Of a stretch of 64,000 nt of DNA, positions 1 through 12,302 are shown piece by piece. The DNA comes from Grammothele lineata (Eukaryota; Basidiomycota; Agaricomycetes; Polyporales; Polyporaceae). How positions within the stretch are numbered: the stretch's first letter is position 1; every line of letters begins with the position of its first letter. The stretch covers positions 372,001 to 436,000 of the forward strand of contig NDFF03000013.1 in NCBI GenBank assembly GCA_002150815.3. Reading direction: 5' to 3'. The notes below the pieces were generated by a model. It saw nothing but the letters and a program-made list of their open reading frames with translations, did not search any database and was not told where the DNA came from. The translations under genes and the position numbers were made by a program.

Positions 1-986
1 TGTCGGTTGCACGCCGGGCGCTCAGATACAGGACACGTTCCCTGCATACCTGTGGATGATGATCGGTGAAACAGGTGATATGCATGAGATTTCTCCGTCA
101 TTCATTAACCGGTACTGTTATTAGGTATTGTAGTACTTTCCATGATCAAATGGTTTGCGGAACCTCGAGGTCAGTGTCACCGCGTCCTTTCGGGTTCGGA
201 ACATCGACACCCGCTTCTAGTTCCACAGTTGGGCGGAAGGAGCCTCATTCTAACACTGTACCGTGACGGTAGGCGCATCATCTTGTGATAGACGCCTCCG
301 TTCATCCTATGCCGTTTGATCAACAGGGATCGTCTTCTATCTCATCGTATTCTGTGCGTTTTCCTCCAGTCGTGCTATGTGAAAACGCCGCTCAGGCACC
401 GACTCGCGGTGTTCTACTATCCAGTTATGTCTCTGGCAAATGTTTGTGTGATTACGCTCGCCCCCGTAAGTCTTCTTCAACCTGTGTACCTAGTAGATAC
501 TCGCTTATTACTGTGGTGATGTGCACAGGATGAGCTCGTCTCTTCCATGCAAGTGTCAGTAGCTTTTCCTCATCGCTTGTTTACCGCCGAGCTTGATGTC
601 CATAGCTGATACAAGGATTTCCCCATCGCAGCCCGCTCCGTGTCGTCCATAGTTCACTATGCACCCGCGTCATGCTCAACCTCCGGAAGGCTCTCGCCCG
701 GTCGTCTAATACTACGCTTGGTGACTTCGTCAAGAACACAACACTAACGTTTGATGACCCCGCCCGCAACACTTCGGATGGCATCTTAGAGGAGCATACG
801 GGGTGGGATATGCACGAACTGGAGGATGCAGATCGCGATGTGAGATCGCCTGTGCGTTTCCCTGAACGTCCCATTGTGCTGTTTAGGCCTCTGAACGCTG
901 ACATGGTCGTACACAGGACGCTGGTCGTATGTGCTAGTGATGGCTATATAAAGCACAAAAGCCATTCTTCCATTCGGAAGAAATGA
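1..986 (+). CDS. DUF6533-family membrane protein, 3' part (cut by window start)
   Basis: This is the C-terminal half of a divergent DUF6533-type multi-pass membrane protein. It opens inside an exon reading GCTPGAQIQDTFPAY...MMIGETG, which aligns with CTPGALNQDAWPAYACMIIG in the copy near 8.9 kb and CAPGGQDKDAWPAYACMM in the minus copy near 53 kb. An intron (about 86-135) joins GETG to IVVLSMIKWF. Later exons hold YRDG, a hydrophobic FYLIVFCAF segment, and the family tail motif VVHSSLCTRVMLNLRKA (about 632-690). The reading frame ends at 984-986. No lesion is visible in the part present. The DUF6533 assignment comes from similarity to the fuller paralogues in this window. The function of the family is unknown. 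Codon use is less GC-rich than in the conserved genes of this window. Confidence 0.65.
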
Positions 987-1536
987 CAGATCTCACGGAC
1001 ATGTCGTATATATGTGGACGGATTTTCCGCATTTGTGAGCCTCGAAGTCCTGAGCGCAGTGTGCTAAAACAGTCGTCAAGCATCTTTCTACGTCCAATAT
1101 GTTGTCCTGCGTTACGGCCTGAAAAGCGGTTCAACTATAATGCCATCCGCCGAGCGTAAGCGGCTCTTCGGAATCGAGAAGTGTGTCAATGCGGAAGAAT
1201 GCCAGTGGCAGATGCTAGGATTGACACGAGTTTTGGTATAAGTGGACGAAAATGCGGTATACCCATTGTTGCTCGCTGATTTCGATGAATTGCAGCGCCT
1301 CTGCGACCTTCCGCATTTAAATACGCGCGAGGAGGAAGCTGGCTTTCAACTACATTCTACGCTCTACATATGGATGCTAACTCCCACATTCGATACGATC
1401 TTCTATATATGATCAAGGTTGGCGACGTCTTCTTGTAGCAAACTCTGGGACTGCTCACGAGAAGCTTTTCCGCAGTGCTCGAAAGGTACGTTGAACCGAA
1501 ATCATTTCAAAGTTCTTCAAAGAACATCATGAACTT
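987..1536. other. Intergenic, no gene seen
   Basis: Spacer between two same-strand DUF6533 genes. It has no open frame with coding character on either strand and no repeat I can recognise. Confidence 0.5.
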
Positions 1537-3294
1537 ATGAGATCATCAGTGGCATGTTTCGCTTTCTGGGTGCGCACGCAACGTTGCAAATGTATCCGGC
1601 TGTGATATATCCTGCGCAGATAGTCGACATTATGGATACATTGCCAGACGAGGTTAGCTGTAATATTCCTGTTGTAACGTTTCTTCTGGCTGACACCAAT
1701 GCATAGGTCATGCTCGTGTGGCCAACCCGTATGAGCGTAATCAAGATCATGTACTTGGGTAATAAGTACTTCGTCCTCGTGGATATGATACTCAGTGTCT
1801 CATGTAAGGCACTCGATCTAGTTACCCTTGTTCCTTTCTTATACTCACGATCATCAGTTGACTTACTCACAACCAATCCACATGTCCGTGACCTTCCTTA
1901 AGCTCACTAACACTGTATGCCATCTTATTGCAGACTCACTCGCCATGCTTCTAGTCCTGCGAAGCCCAATATAAAGCTATTGTTTGTAGGTGTCATGAAC
2001 ACATTTTCGAGGTGGCATATTGAGGAGGTTTATGACTAGATGTTGCCGTATCCGGAACTCTTTTGTCAGAATGTGGGGAGATATCGATGCCAGCAGAGCT
2101 GGGTATATTGGTCGGCTAATCTGTGTTCAGGTATATTGATTATCAGGACAATAGCTCTCTGGCAATTCCAGCGGAGTATCATCGTGTTCTTCATTGCTTC
2201 AGGACTAGAGATGTGTGTCAGTACTATTGGTTTTGCCGATATCAATCCGGTACGCTAACTTCGGTCTCTTCCAGTCTCTTGCCCTATTCTCGGTCCAGGA
2301 CATGCTTTCTCATTCAATATGTCAGTTGACAACGCAATCTACCTGTTTGCAATTAACATTATCACCGGTCACTCCCTCTTAGACCCTTCTTACGAGATGA
2401 TGAACGTTCTTCAATGCACGCCATTTGCTCACGATAGGGATTTGTGGCCGGCATACGCTTGTTTGATGATTGGGGAGACATGTAGGTATTCTGAACCATT
2501 AATATTTGTCTAATTATGATTGAACGCGTCGGTCACAGACATTGTTGCGGCAATATTTATAAAGCGCGTGGCAGAACCTGTCAGTAAGTGGAAGCATATT
2601 TCGGTGATAACAGACGCTATACGCATTAACATCGCACAGTTACAGGATATTCCTGCAATGGACTACTGGCCAATACAATGTATCGTGACGGTAAGTGCGA
2701 TTATCATAGAGACAAGTCGGAAAAAGCATTCTCAAACTAAACTCGGTGTACAGGAGCCACATTCTACATTATCATGCTGAGTGCGTCGCCGAGTTACTCT
2801 ATATTGAATCTGTGTGGTCTGAACACGGACACTACTTAGTTATATCCACGGCAAATATCCTAGTAATGCTGTTCGCTCCCGTAAGCATTCACGTTTAGTG
2901 CTTCCGTGTCAATCCGGTTTAATTCACAGGCATTCTGCACTGGAATCGATTTTCCACAGGAAGACTTCGTTTCTTTCTTACAAATGTCAGCGCCCTTCTT
3001 AACATTGCTACTCGTCCAACATGTGAATCACTAATCCGTACAGGCAGACCTCTTCGTGTTCTCCAGAGCACGCTGTGTACGCGTGTCTTACTCAACCTTC
3101 GTAAAGCGGCTTGGCGATCCTCCGATATGGATGTCACTACGTTTGGGAAACAAACAACACTCCTATTTGAGACAGCATCTATTGCCATTCCCTGTCCGGA
3201 CGCTCTCGGAGACTATGGAGACGATTTCTACCGGATCGACTTGGAGAGCCAAGAAGGCGTTGGAAATCATTCTGGTGGAGATTACCTAGAATAG
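1537..3294 (+). CDS. DUF6533-family membrane protein, paralogue 2
   Basis: Multi-exon gene. Exon 1 (1537-1569) starts at an ATG and gives MRSSVACFAFW. A phase-0 intron (1570-1619) leads to IVDIMDTLPDE, and a second intron ends at 1709, before VMLVWPTRMSVIKIMYLGNK and YFVLVD, the divergent DUF6533 core. Intron positions on either side of DTLPDE match the copies at 8 kb and 54 kb. Later exons encode ILIIRTIALW (a membrane segment), RDLWPAYACLMIGET, and the shared tail STLCTRVLLNLRKAAW, followed by an acidic C-terminus ending SGGDYLE before TAG at 3292-3294. The last exon has no in-frame ATG, so it must be reached by splicing. The upstream start could lie in an unseen exon. Function is unknown. 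The family is specific to basidiomycetes as far as I know. The frame appears intact throughout. Confidence 0.7.
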
Positions 3295-3571
3295 ACTCAC
3301 CTGCAGTTCACAATTTTGCCGCTCCCTATAGATATTGATTGAGGCAGAACGTCGCTAAACTTCCAGCAGACACTTGATCGTATATCTAGTACAACCTATC
3401 CCCGGAATATGCACACACTTCTGGTTCTATCTACGCCAAGCCAGTTAGTTTACAGGCCGCAGACACCAATCTCTTCCATTCATTTGCAATAATCTACTCA
3501 TCTCTCCGTCAAGTAGTCGGTGAATTCAGAACGCAGAATTGTATCCTACAGTCACTAAGTATGAGAAGTTG

Positions 3572-5967
3572 TCACACGTTGATTCCTGCTTTAACATCCT
3601 GCCCCAGCCCATCGTCCAACAAGCCACGCTGTCCCTCGCTCTCACCCTCCTTAATCTCTTTCTCCTCCATCCGAAGCGCCGCATCATTGTCCAGGGTGAC
3701 ACGCGGGCCTTCAAACCAGCACGCACCACCGTACCGGGGAATAGCGTAGTATGTGAGGCAGAGAATCAGCCAGCCACCCCAGACGACAATCATATAGTTC
3801 ATCCCGTTCGCGTCTGGCCCGGGGAGCGCTGGGAACGCGAGGATCGTGATTGAGAATAGCATCCAGGCGACCGCTATCGCCGCGACGGGTGCCCCCTGAA
3901 CAACAATAGAGGAAGACAATAGTCAGTGTTCCTTATGAGCATACAATGGAGGATGGTCTTCGATCACTCACCCACCGCCCGAGCGTGAACGGCCCAGGGA
4001 CCCACTCGCGTCCGCCGAGAAAACGGCTCGCGATAGGAATCATATAAGCTGTGTATTGACCCGCGAGGCCAAGACTAAATATTGCCTCGTTAGCAGTAGA
4101 CCCGCCGAACGCGAGTAGCCCGAGGAGCAACGCGACAGATGCCGCGGCGCACACGGCATTGACGGGTGTCTGAGTGCGAGGGTGCAAGCGGTAGATGACG
4201 GAGGAGAACGGTAACGCCTGGTCACGCGCGAAGGCGAAAACCTGCCGAGAGGTGGCGGTGAGCTGCAGAATAAAGAATGTCAGTATCAGTGCACCGAAGG
4301 GAGACGGAATCGGGCTGCGCGACATACGAGGCTAGATCCCACCAGAGACCTATGTGGATTCGTCGTTGTCAAGGACCAGCCGGTGTACAATTGATAACGA
4401 GCTTACTGGGCCACAACGACGAACGACCATATTGCTAAGGTTCCTCTGCGTCCCAAGCTGTTAAACAGAATCTGTAGCTCAGATCAGCTCTCGCTAGCGA
4501 GAATGGGAACCGATGTAACTCACTGTGGCCATGGGTTGCCCAATCGGATTCGCCATAATGTTTTCCATATCCGTGCCCATAAAGAGAGCGATCACGATGT
4601 TGATGACTTCATGACGGCGAACATTAACGTGAATCACGCTGAGGGACATTGGCAGGAGCAAGAACGACTAACTGAAACCAAGAAGGCCTCCAGCGCCGGC
4701 CGCACTGACCATAGCCCAAGGAACAGCTGTACGCGCGTTTGATGCTTCTTCGCTGATGTGAATAGAAGAATCGAACCCGGCTGAATAGTTCCCATTCAGC
4801 CAACGGTAGAGTAGATAGAAATGTGCTCGTACCGATTGTCCAAAGGGGTGCAAGGAAGCTCAAGATGAATGCAAATCCATTCGGCCAGCCCGAGACTAGA
4901 GGCCGTACTATCAAGACACGTCGTGCTCTTGAGATAACATGAATACGTACGATTAGTGAATCCGCCGAAGGCAAATGATGCCGTGTTTCTGAACTCATGT
5001 GGAGTTGCGGCAGGTAAAGAAATGACGACGGCAGCGCAAAGGCTGGGGACGAACATCAGCGACCTACGAAAGATCGACTCGGGATACGTGGGTGCGAGCT
5101 TACAGGAGATTGAGGGCAATGTATGCCCCTTGAATCCTGGCCAGGATTGGCGTGGCCAGTGATGCTATCATCGAATGACATACCAGCAGCGCGGCGAACA
5201 CCGCGCTAAGAACGACATGGTTAGTTTGGGGATGGTTCCTAAAACCGGCAATACACTTACTACGTCTGACCGGTCGTCGGGATGAACTCCTGGTTGGTTC
5301 CGATCGAGACCGCAGCCATTAGCTGTACGGCACACCCCCAGTCGATAGAGGCTATACCAGAGATAAGGCCTATAGTATTCGAGTCTGTGGCGAAAGCTTG
5401 AGACAACACAGAACGAACGTCGGAGTAGCGTGATCGTGTGTACTCACAGCCGACGGTCCACGATAGCACCTTGCGCCAACGGGGAGACGCGAAGGTCCAT
5501 GTCCAGTAGTACAGTCCACCGGAAGTAGGGGCGGCAGAACCTAGCTCGGCGAGCGCGCAAACGATGAACATGAGGAAAATAGAGCATACACCCCACTATC
5601 GAGCAATCAATATGTTTAGCTGTATGCACGGAAAATTTGAAGGCGGACATACACCCCAAACAAGCGCAACAGGTCCACCATATGGAATCGCAAAGACTAG
5701 TACCGATCTACGGCAATGCGGTAAGAAAGATATACACACGACAATAGATACGTATACTCACGAAATAGAAGGGATTAGGCCTATAGTGGCAAAACCCAAA
5801 CCGAACACCTCGATGGCATTGAAGGATCGCTTGAACTCTTGCTTGTACCCCAAAGTAGCCAGTGCAGCATTGTCGCTTGCGAAGGTCTCTCCTTCCTCAA
5901 CAACGTACTCTCCAGTATTAGTAGAGCTTCCCTTGTGCATTTCCGATGCGGTTTGTGAGGTCTTCAT
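3572..5967 (-). CDS. Amino-acid/GABA-type permease (APC superfamily), copy A
   Basis: Predicted plasma-membrane importer of amino acids, GABA, choline or related amines. The substrate cannot be told from sequence. The start ATG (5965-5967) gives MKTSQTASEMHKG. The soluble N-terminus contains DNAALATLGYKQEFKRSFNA and leads into IEVFGLGFATIGLIPSIS. Later exons carry LAELGSAAPTSGGLYYWTW, SNTIGLISGIASIDWGCAV, HEFRNTASFAFGGFTN, GFDSSIHISEEASNART, ALFMGTDMENIMANPIGQPM and ATSRQVFAFARDQALP, the usual order of landmarks in fungal Uga4/Hnm1-like permeases with about 12 membrane spans. The last exon ends KAGINV at the stop. I count at least 11 exons. An intron near 4625-4685 must be removed to join GLLGF to INIVIALFMG, and splicing keeps the frame, so I read the gene as intact. 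Copy B (19.6-21.9 kb, opposite strand) is closely similar. Confidence 0.85.
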
Positions 5968-7977
5968 GATGACGGGAACGCACGAGAGAAGGAAGGAGTC
6001 AGCAGCTTTTAGGTTCAACCAACCGACAAAGTTGCGCTTCTTAACGACATCAATAAGGTTTCTATTTTCTCCGCTGTCCGCTCTCACGCGGGGCCACTTG
6101 GACGCGTGGATGCAGCGCGGGGTATAATCTGGCTAGTTATGATCTGTAATAAGACAGCCCGTCCATTCACACTAACAGCATCAAGTTGAGCATACATCGA
6201 AGCCCATCACATGAGGCCAGGCTTTGATAAGAAGCCTCCTGATTGACAGCCAGAGGATCAGGACACACCTCTGCCAGATGTATACACTTGCAAGCAGATT
6301 GGGAAGCACGACGATCACGTACAGCTGTCGTTGTGGGCCGTCTCATAACCGCTCTTCGACCGCCGTCCCTGACTAATTATACCACAGGGTGACGCGATAG
6401 GAGTACTTTGAGAGTAAATGATCGCATTAAATGAGACAGTCACGTAGAGCGTGTATCATGAGCAGGAGACATGGGCTGGGGCGGACGCGGCCGTCGATAG
6501 TAGAGGAGGTAAGTAATGCCGTGGTCAATTTAATGCTTACATCGTCAACGTGTAATCAAGCGCCTGTCGGCCCGTAATTACCGACTTCCGATTTGAGTCC
6601 ATCCGGGCGGTACCGGTATCGCCAAGCCGTGGAGTTCGTCTCGACTTGGTCTCGACCGTTACACTCAACGTTCACCTTCAATGTTAACTGGAGTTCAGGC
6701 CGTGTGCTGAAACAATGTCATTCGACGCTCGAAAATGGCTGCTAATACGTCCCTGAATTCTCTCTTGCTCCCTCTCCTTCGCAGGCTCCCCGAGCCGGCT
6801 ACACGTGGTCCCCGCACCCGGCCGAGAAGTTCGACGTTCGGGGTATGTCTCAATCCTGGCCAATGTGTTCGAAGATGCTCACATTCTAACACTTCCCGAG
6901 TCAACCTTCCCGCTGTGACCGGAGGTATCGGAATGCTACGCTGAGAACGGATGATCTCAGCTCGAAGTTTGTCTTCGTCAAGGATCTTGGCTTGACTCCT
7001 TCCAAATGTCTCGTGCTCAGTCATTCCGCCACTGCAGTTCGAAGACGTTTCCGCGTGGGCGCGAATGAAAGCAATGGACGAGGGCGACCTGGAATGATAC
7101 CGACTCGTGCCCACTGTACCCGGCAGGGGCCCAAGAGTCGAACCCGAGGTAGTGCAAGGGCGTCTATTTAATAGCCGATTCACGCTGCGCCACAGCCAAT
7201 CCGGCGTGGAAGGACTGGCGACTTCTCCTGAACCGCCATATCCCCGAAGCTTTCTCCGGAGACCATTCATCACCGCCTTCCCCCTTATCTTGGTACCATA
7301 ACCGACTACGGCGGCCTTCGCAAGCTGTTCGGCTCTAAGCGCCGCCCCGGGGAAATATGCGTGACGTACTGAGTGTAAGTACTAGTACATCAGGCTGCAA
7401 ATTTAAACCTGCACAACGCGAGCGCTACTGCGTGACAGAGCATTTAGTACGACATTGGTTCCCGACCGCATAGGAGGCATGAAGGTACGTACCCCTGGAA
7501 ATCACATTGCTTTAACGCTACTGAGAAAGTTCTTGTAGCCCTTGGTACCTGCACGGTGTTACGGTACTTCGTCCGTAATCCCCGAGTTCCGTGCGTCGAG
7601 GATCATGCACAAGCATTCCTCTCCTCGATGCAGTGCTCTTCCATGGAGAGCACGAATGAGTGGTCCTCGCTTCACCACCAGCTCAACAGTGCATGCCACG
7701 CGGTACTAGGAATACATCCGCTACAACAACCGTCAGGCTTGCGCTCGAAATTTCCAAACACAAAATGAGACAAATACGCGCGAGGGGTTCCTTCTTTGCT
7801 GACGCAGTTCCGACATAGCGATAGCCTGAAGCGCCGTCCTCGTCAGCTTCGTATATGGCCACTGTCCCATGGACCGGGCGATTCGACCTTCTCTACCTGA
7901 CGAAGGTTAGTGCTAACATTGTGAGACTTACGCACGATGCACTCACCAGCTGTGTGCGACTAGATCATCAAGGGTGA
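5968..7977. other. Intergenic, 2 kb, with a possible Pol III-type element
   Basis: Upstream of permease copy A. One GATAAG motif lies at 6226-6231. The stretch 6600-7300 is more GC-rich than its flanks and is open in several frames (the longest is a minus frame at 6695-7273), but its predicted protein resembles nothing I know. It contains the tRNA-like promoter pair described separately. I see no supported gene. Confidence 0.4.
7130..7195 (-). repeat. Possible tRNA-derived (SINE-like) element head
   Basis: On the minus strand, TGGCGCAGCGTG (7192-7181) resembles an A box, and GGTTCGACTC (7144-7135) matches a B box. They start about 48 nt apart, which is normal for internal Pol III promoters. 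The flanking bases do not fold into a full cloverleaf: the acceptor and T stems mismatch. A working tRNA is therefore unlikely. A tRNA pseudogene or the head of a SINE fits better, but chance is also possible. There is no second copy in this window. Confidence 0.22.
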
Positions 7978-9807
7978 ACATATCGTATTTCCGTGCATCG
8001 GGCTGTGCTGATCTCTCTTTCAACAGTGTCTTCCTTCGCTTACGCGGTATGTATGCCATACTCTCCTCAAGACCAATATCGAGCACCTTTTCCTAGGTTC
8101 TCGACATACTGGACACTTTCCCGGACGAGGTAGCGTCGAAGGTCGTTGTCTCGGTGCTAATACCCCAAACTGATGTTCATCTGGCAAGGTCGCGTTGATA
8201 TGGCCAGCACGATTCAACATCATGAAAGTTATCTTCTACGTGAACAAGTACTCAACGCTCCTAGATACGACCTTGGGTATTACATGTTTGTTATCTCTTT
8301 TCGTATTGGCGTCTACTTCAGAGCTGACCACTACTAGTCGACATTGTGACTACAAGTCCAGACGTTAGTCAGTTTACTTGGATCTGATGTTCTATCAGCT
8401 GACGCACTCTCTCAGTCGTGCGAGTCACAGTTCATCACCCTAGCATGTAGGTCAACCTCCCCAGGTCTGGACGATTTCGTTCTACTAAGAAGACATCCGA
8501 CAGGTTGCTATATCTTTGGCATCTTCCTATCCGAATGTCAGTTGTTCCCGCGCTTCCTCGTCGGACGCCACTAACGTATCCATAGGTATCCTGGTGGTCA
8601 GAACAATGGCGTTGTGGTCATTCAATAAGTACATCGTCTTCTTGCTCGTCAGCGGTGCTATAGAACTTGTGGTTCGTTTCCCTTTACGCGTGCGCTAGAT
8701 ATCCTTCGCTTACTCGCGCGCCTTGCTAGTCTCTCGCCATGTTCTCGGTACAGCAGATGCTGTCCCATGTAACGTGTGAGATAGACCTGCTTAAGGAGCG
8801 CGAAACCTGCTCACGGTTTTCTAGTCCCTTCCATCGACGTGACCAGCGTACTTGGATGTACCCCAGGCGCGCTGAACCAAGACGCCTGGCCCGCATACGC
8901 TTGCATGATCATAGGAGAGACAGGCGAGTGTTCCTTTCCTGACCCATGTCTCTTCCCTGACACATTTATAGCTATCATAATACTCACATTGATTATGCGA
9001 TTCGTTGACCCCATGAGTGAGCATGACCACACACTCGTATAGAACAGAGACTCACTGTCAGCTCGATGACGTCTACGCAGCGGCCGAACGTTCCACCAGC
9101 GGCGTCCTCTTTCGAACGATGTATCGCGACGGTACTTGTCGATGCTTACCCACTTGTTTCGTATGTGGACTAATACCTTCGATTATCCAGGAACATTCTT
9201 CTACCTCATCGTCCTATGTGAGCGTGCCAGTTAACGTCACAATGTGTATCGTTGTGGCTGACGGCGATCACCGAATGTAGTTGTGTCTCTAGTGAACTTG
9301 CTCATGATGTTGTCCGCACCGGTGAGTCGCATCCTTCCACACTCTTCTCCCAATCACACGCTGACTACCTCCCGGGGCATCCAGGACGAGATCGCGCCAG
9401 CCATGCAGATGTGCGTCTCCCCATCGATCGTCTTCGAGCCCGACTCACCTCAGATCTAACTCCATCCACTCCAATGTGACCCTTGTCCCGCGCGCCCCAG
9501 GCCCCTACGCGTCGTTCACAGCTCGCTCTGCACGCGCGTGCTGCTCAACCTCCGCAAAGCCGCGGTGCGCACGTCCGGCATGGACCTTGGCACGTTCGCG
9601 CGGCACACCACGCTTGCGTTCGAGCCCGTCCCAGGGGACGACTACTACGCGCGTGACCCCGATGTCTGTGGGGGTGGAGGGGATGGGCTTGAACTTTGGG
9701 ACGGGTCTGAGGGGGACGATGGGCTGGAGGGCGGTCGTAGGAGGGCGATGGCGACTCGAAGGCGATTTGGCGTGGAGGAGTTGGAGGAGATTGGGTATTA
9801 CGACTGA
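7978..9807 (+). CDS. DUF6533-family membrane protein, paralogue 3
   Basis: The first recognisable exon reads ISLSTVSSFAYA and ends at 8046. The phase-0 intron 8047-8096 leads to VLDILDTFPDE, and the next intron to VALIWPARFNIMKVIFYVNK and YSTLLDTTLG, the DUF6533 core. Further exons hold ILVVRTMALWSFNKYIVFLL, GCTPGALNQDAWPAYACMII and the tail VVHSSLCTRVLLNLRKAA, then GTFARHTTLAFEP. The C-terminus is acidic and Gly-rich and ends EEIGYYD before the stop at 9805-9807. No ATG was found for the first exon. The in-frame sequence is open back to 7978, so the true start is probably in an upstream exon, or the 5' end is broken. The last exon is strongly GC-rich at third codon positions, while earlier exons are not. 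Confidence 0.65.
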
Positions 9808-12302
9808 CCGTCGGGGATGAGGGGGAGTCATGGTAGTAGTGGGAGAGGTGGTGGTGGTAGTAGTAATAGAGAGGCTGGGAAAGGACTCCTGCCACGCGAT
9901 GCATTAAATTAACTGTTGTATATTTAACACCTACGCCCTCGCGCAGCTTCTGTGGCCTGGTGCAATTAGCATCGTAGACACGGCGACTTCTGGATATCTG
10001 GCCGGCAGCCTGGCCTGTGCAGTAGTAACGTCTGCAGGGTGCCTTACACGCAGAGCGCCGGGTCCATGGGGCTCCTTCCCTGAGGCTGTCCACGCCATCC
10101 ACGTCGCGAGTGGTCCTACCGCTCTCGCCATAGTGGCGCAAGCAAGCCTCCGAGTTCGGACCGCATATACACGCACACGCGCGCCGCTCTCGTCCCACCA
10201 TGACCCTGGAGCAGGCCGGTACTGCGTGCGCCTTCGCCGCCTGCCCGTGTCCTCCGTCGTGCAGTATTTTCGCTCCCATCGTCAGCCTCGTCTCGTCTGG
10301 AGAAGAGCGTCGACGCCACGAGGGCGCGTTCGCGAAGCGCAGCGGCCGCTGTACTCGAAAGAATCCTCCGGCAGCCCGCTCAGCTGCTCAGGATGGACGT
10401 CTTTCTTTAAATAGGCCGGGCGGGTAAACGATGAACGTCTGAACGTCGGGCTGCTGTTGCTGCCAGATACTTCCGTGACCGCGGGGGTGTCCTCCTCCGC
10501 TGGCGCCTGGCTGGCAACTAGCTTGAAATTCGAGCAGAGGCGCCCCTTCCTCCGCCGCGCTCCGGGCGGATCTCAGAACCCCACGCGGGGGCCCTAGGTA
10601 TGGACATGGGAAGGCTAAAGGCTATGGGCAGGAGTCAGGTGAGCACGCCCTCGGAGGCGTCCGAAGGCGCGAGAAGCCTGGGAGCTGTGGGGAGGGGGTT
10701 ACTTTTGTATAGGGCGGCTGCGTCCAATGGCGAGCGTGGCGCTATCCTTGGAGCCATGATCGTCTTGCTCGCGTCAACGGCCCGGGTGAGGCTCGCGATG
10801 AGAAGCTGGGAAGGCGGGATGGTATTTATTGCGTGCTACCTACACACTTAGCGGACACATTGTGGAGGACACATGCGGGCGAGAAGGGAACGGGCAGGGC
10901 GATGTACCGGCGCGAAGACGGGGAAGAATGGGTGGCGGACGCTGAGCCTGGGGGCTGGGTGATGCGCACCTCAAGGCGCGCCCGGTTTAGCCTGAACGTA
11001 TGAAGCGCACCATGACCTTTCGAGACGCTGCGGTTTGCGTAAAAACGAAGGCGGATGCGGGCTTGGAGAGGATGTGAAGGTGGCTTGAGGTGACATGAGA
11101 AATTTGAGCCTCGCGCGGGTAGAATGCGAACGTTTGCGGGGTTGTACGTGAGCGCGGTGGGCGCACGATGGCTGTGGCCGTCCAACGTGGGCTGCGGGGA
11201 GTGGTCGAGAGCAGGGAAGCGAGCGGGTGTGGACGTGCACGTGTCGGGGCGATGTGTCGCGGGCGGTCATGAGAGAGAAGCGGGGGGCGATGGCGTGCCC
11301 AAGGAAGCGGAGAAAGGTTAAATGTGCGAAGGGGCTCTGGCGGGGGTGGCGAGGACGCATCCCATGACGCAGGCACGGCGCAGGCGCACGCAAGAGCCGG
11401 GGCACGGCACGGACCCGGTAGGCGACCGTCCTGCGAGGATTAGTACCACCCCGGTCAGACAGCGAGCCGGAACTCGCCTTGACTCGCCCCGCTCGCCTCG
11501 CTCCCTCACTGACGACCCCACCCGCTGGCAGGCCCTCCCTCCCGCTGAAAGGTAGCAAAGCTGAAGACGTTAGCGAAGCGGATGAGCAACAAAGACACGG
11601 TAGGTCCACCGGTAAGGAGGCCCTCATGGACAGGGGCGCTCGGCGCTAAGCTAGGGCGGATACTGAACGGAGTGGACGACGAGGAGCGGGAGGAAGTGTA
11701 CGTGGACCTGGTCAAGGGCGGGGACAGGGCATCGTTGGCGAGCAGTGTCCCATACGGGAAGGTGGTGGTAGGGAAAGAAGGAGGTGAGTAGCCTCGTTGC
11801 GCGTGGGGGAGCCTGAGGGAGGGAGGGAGATAAGGAGATAAGGGCGGGGGGCGCGCGGTGCGGCCCTGCGAGAGCGGGGACGCGGAGGGCTCCCACTCAG
11901 ATTCGGTTATCTCGCCCACCGCGCCAGGCCTTATCGCGACCTTCTCGGGCCCGTGGGCGACTGCTGGCCGACCCGGGACCAACCCGGGACGCGGGGCCGT
12001 CGAGACTCGCACCCGCGCTCGACCGCGCACGGCGACTTGCCGCTGTCACCTTCGCCCACTGCCCGCTCGCGCGCCCCCGCCGGCGCCGGGGCTGCTCGCG
12101 CGAGAGGACCTGCCCAATGCGGCCGTCCATGGCAGAGCCCCGCTGCCCGTGTCCGAGTCCCGGCGCGTCCCTGGCCTGCTGCCCGAGGTCACGCTCTCGC
12201 TTTTACCCCGCGCCACAAATGACTAGCCCGCGTCAATTTATTCTCCTCCCTCCCCTCGTCCTTGCGTCTCTCAGCCGCCCCCGCCCACTCTCACCTCCCG
12301 CC
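9808..12302. other. Intergenic, GC-rich, no gene assigned
   Basis: The first 60 bases form a GGT/AGT-rich imperfect repeat (9828-9872). The rest is GC-rich and open in many frames because stop codons are rare. The longest frames (minus at 9545-10279, 10971-11627 and 11506-12030) have no domain-like content. The last 500 bases are the upstream region of the Par32-like gene and carry GATA motifs. Confidence 0.45.
11829..11935. promoter_or_regulatory. GATA motif cluster upstream of Par32-like gene
   Basis: GATAAG occurs at 11829-11834 and 11837-11842, and TTATC (GATAA on the minus strand) at 11907-11911 and 11931-11935. That is four sites in 107 bases, 370-475 bases upstream of the ATG. Paired GATA motifs are the known binding pattern of fungal AreA/Nit2-type nitrogen regulators. 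Function here is inferred. Confidence 0.45.

Noticed and set aside
4740..4800. B-box-like GGGTTCGATTC on the minus strand
   Set aside because: It is the codon sequence for the conserved GFDSS of permease copy A.
3572..5967. Permease copy A as a pseudogene because of stop codons between its blocks
   Set aside because: All the stops I checked fall in short introns with GT-AG borders, and the joined blocks match copy B in order and phase.
9545..10279. Minus-strand open frame of 244 codons ending over the DUF6533 3' exon
   Set aside because: It overlaps the conserved plus-strand LLNLRKAA exon and includes translated simple repeats (Tyr/His runs).
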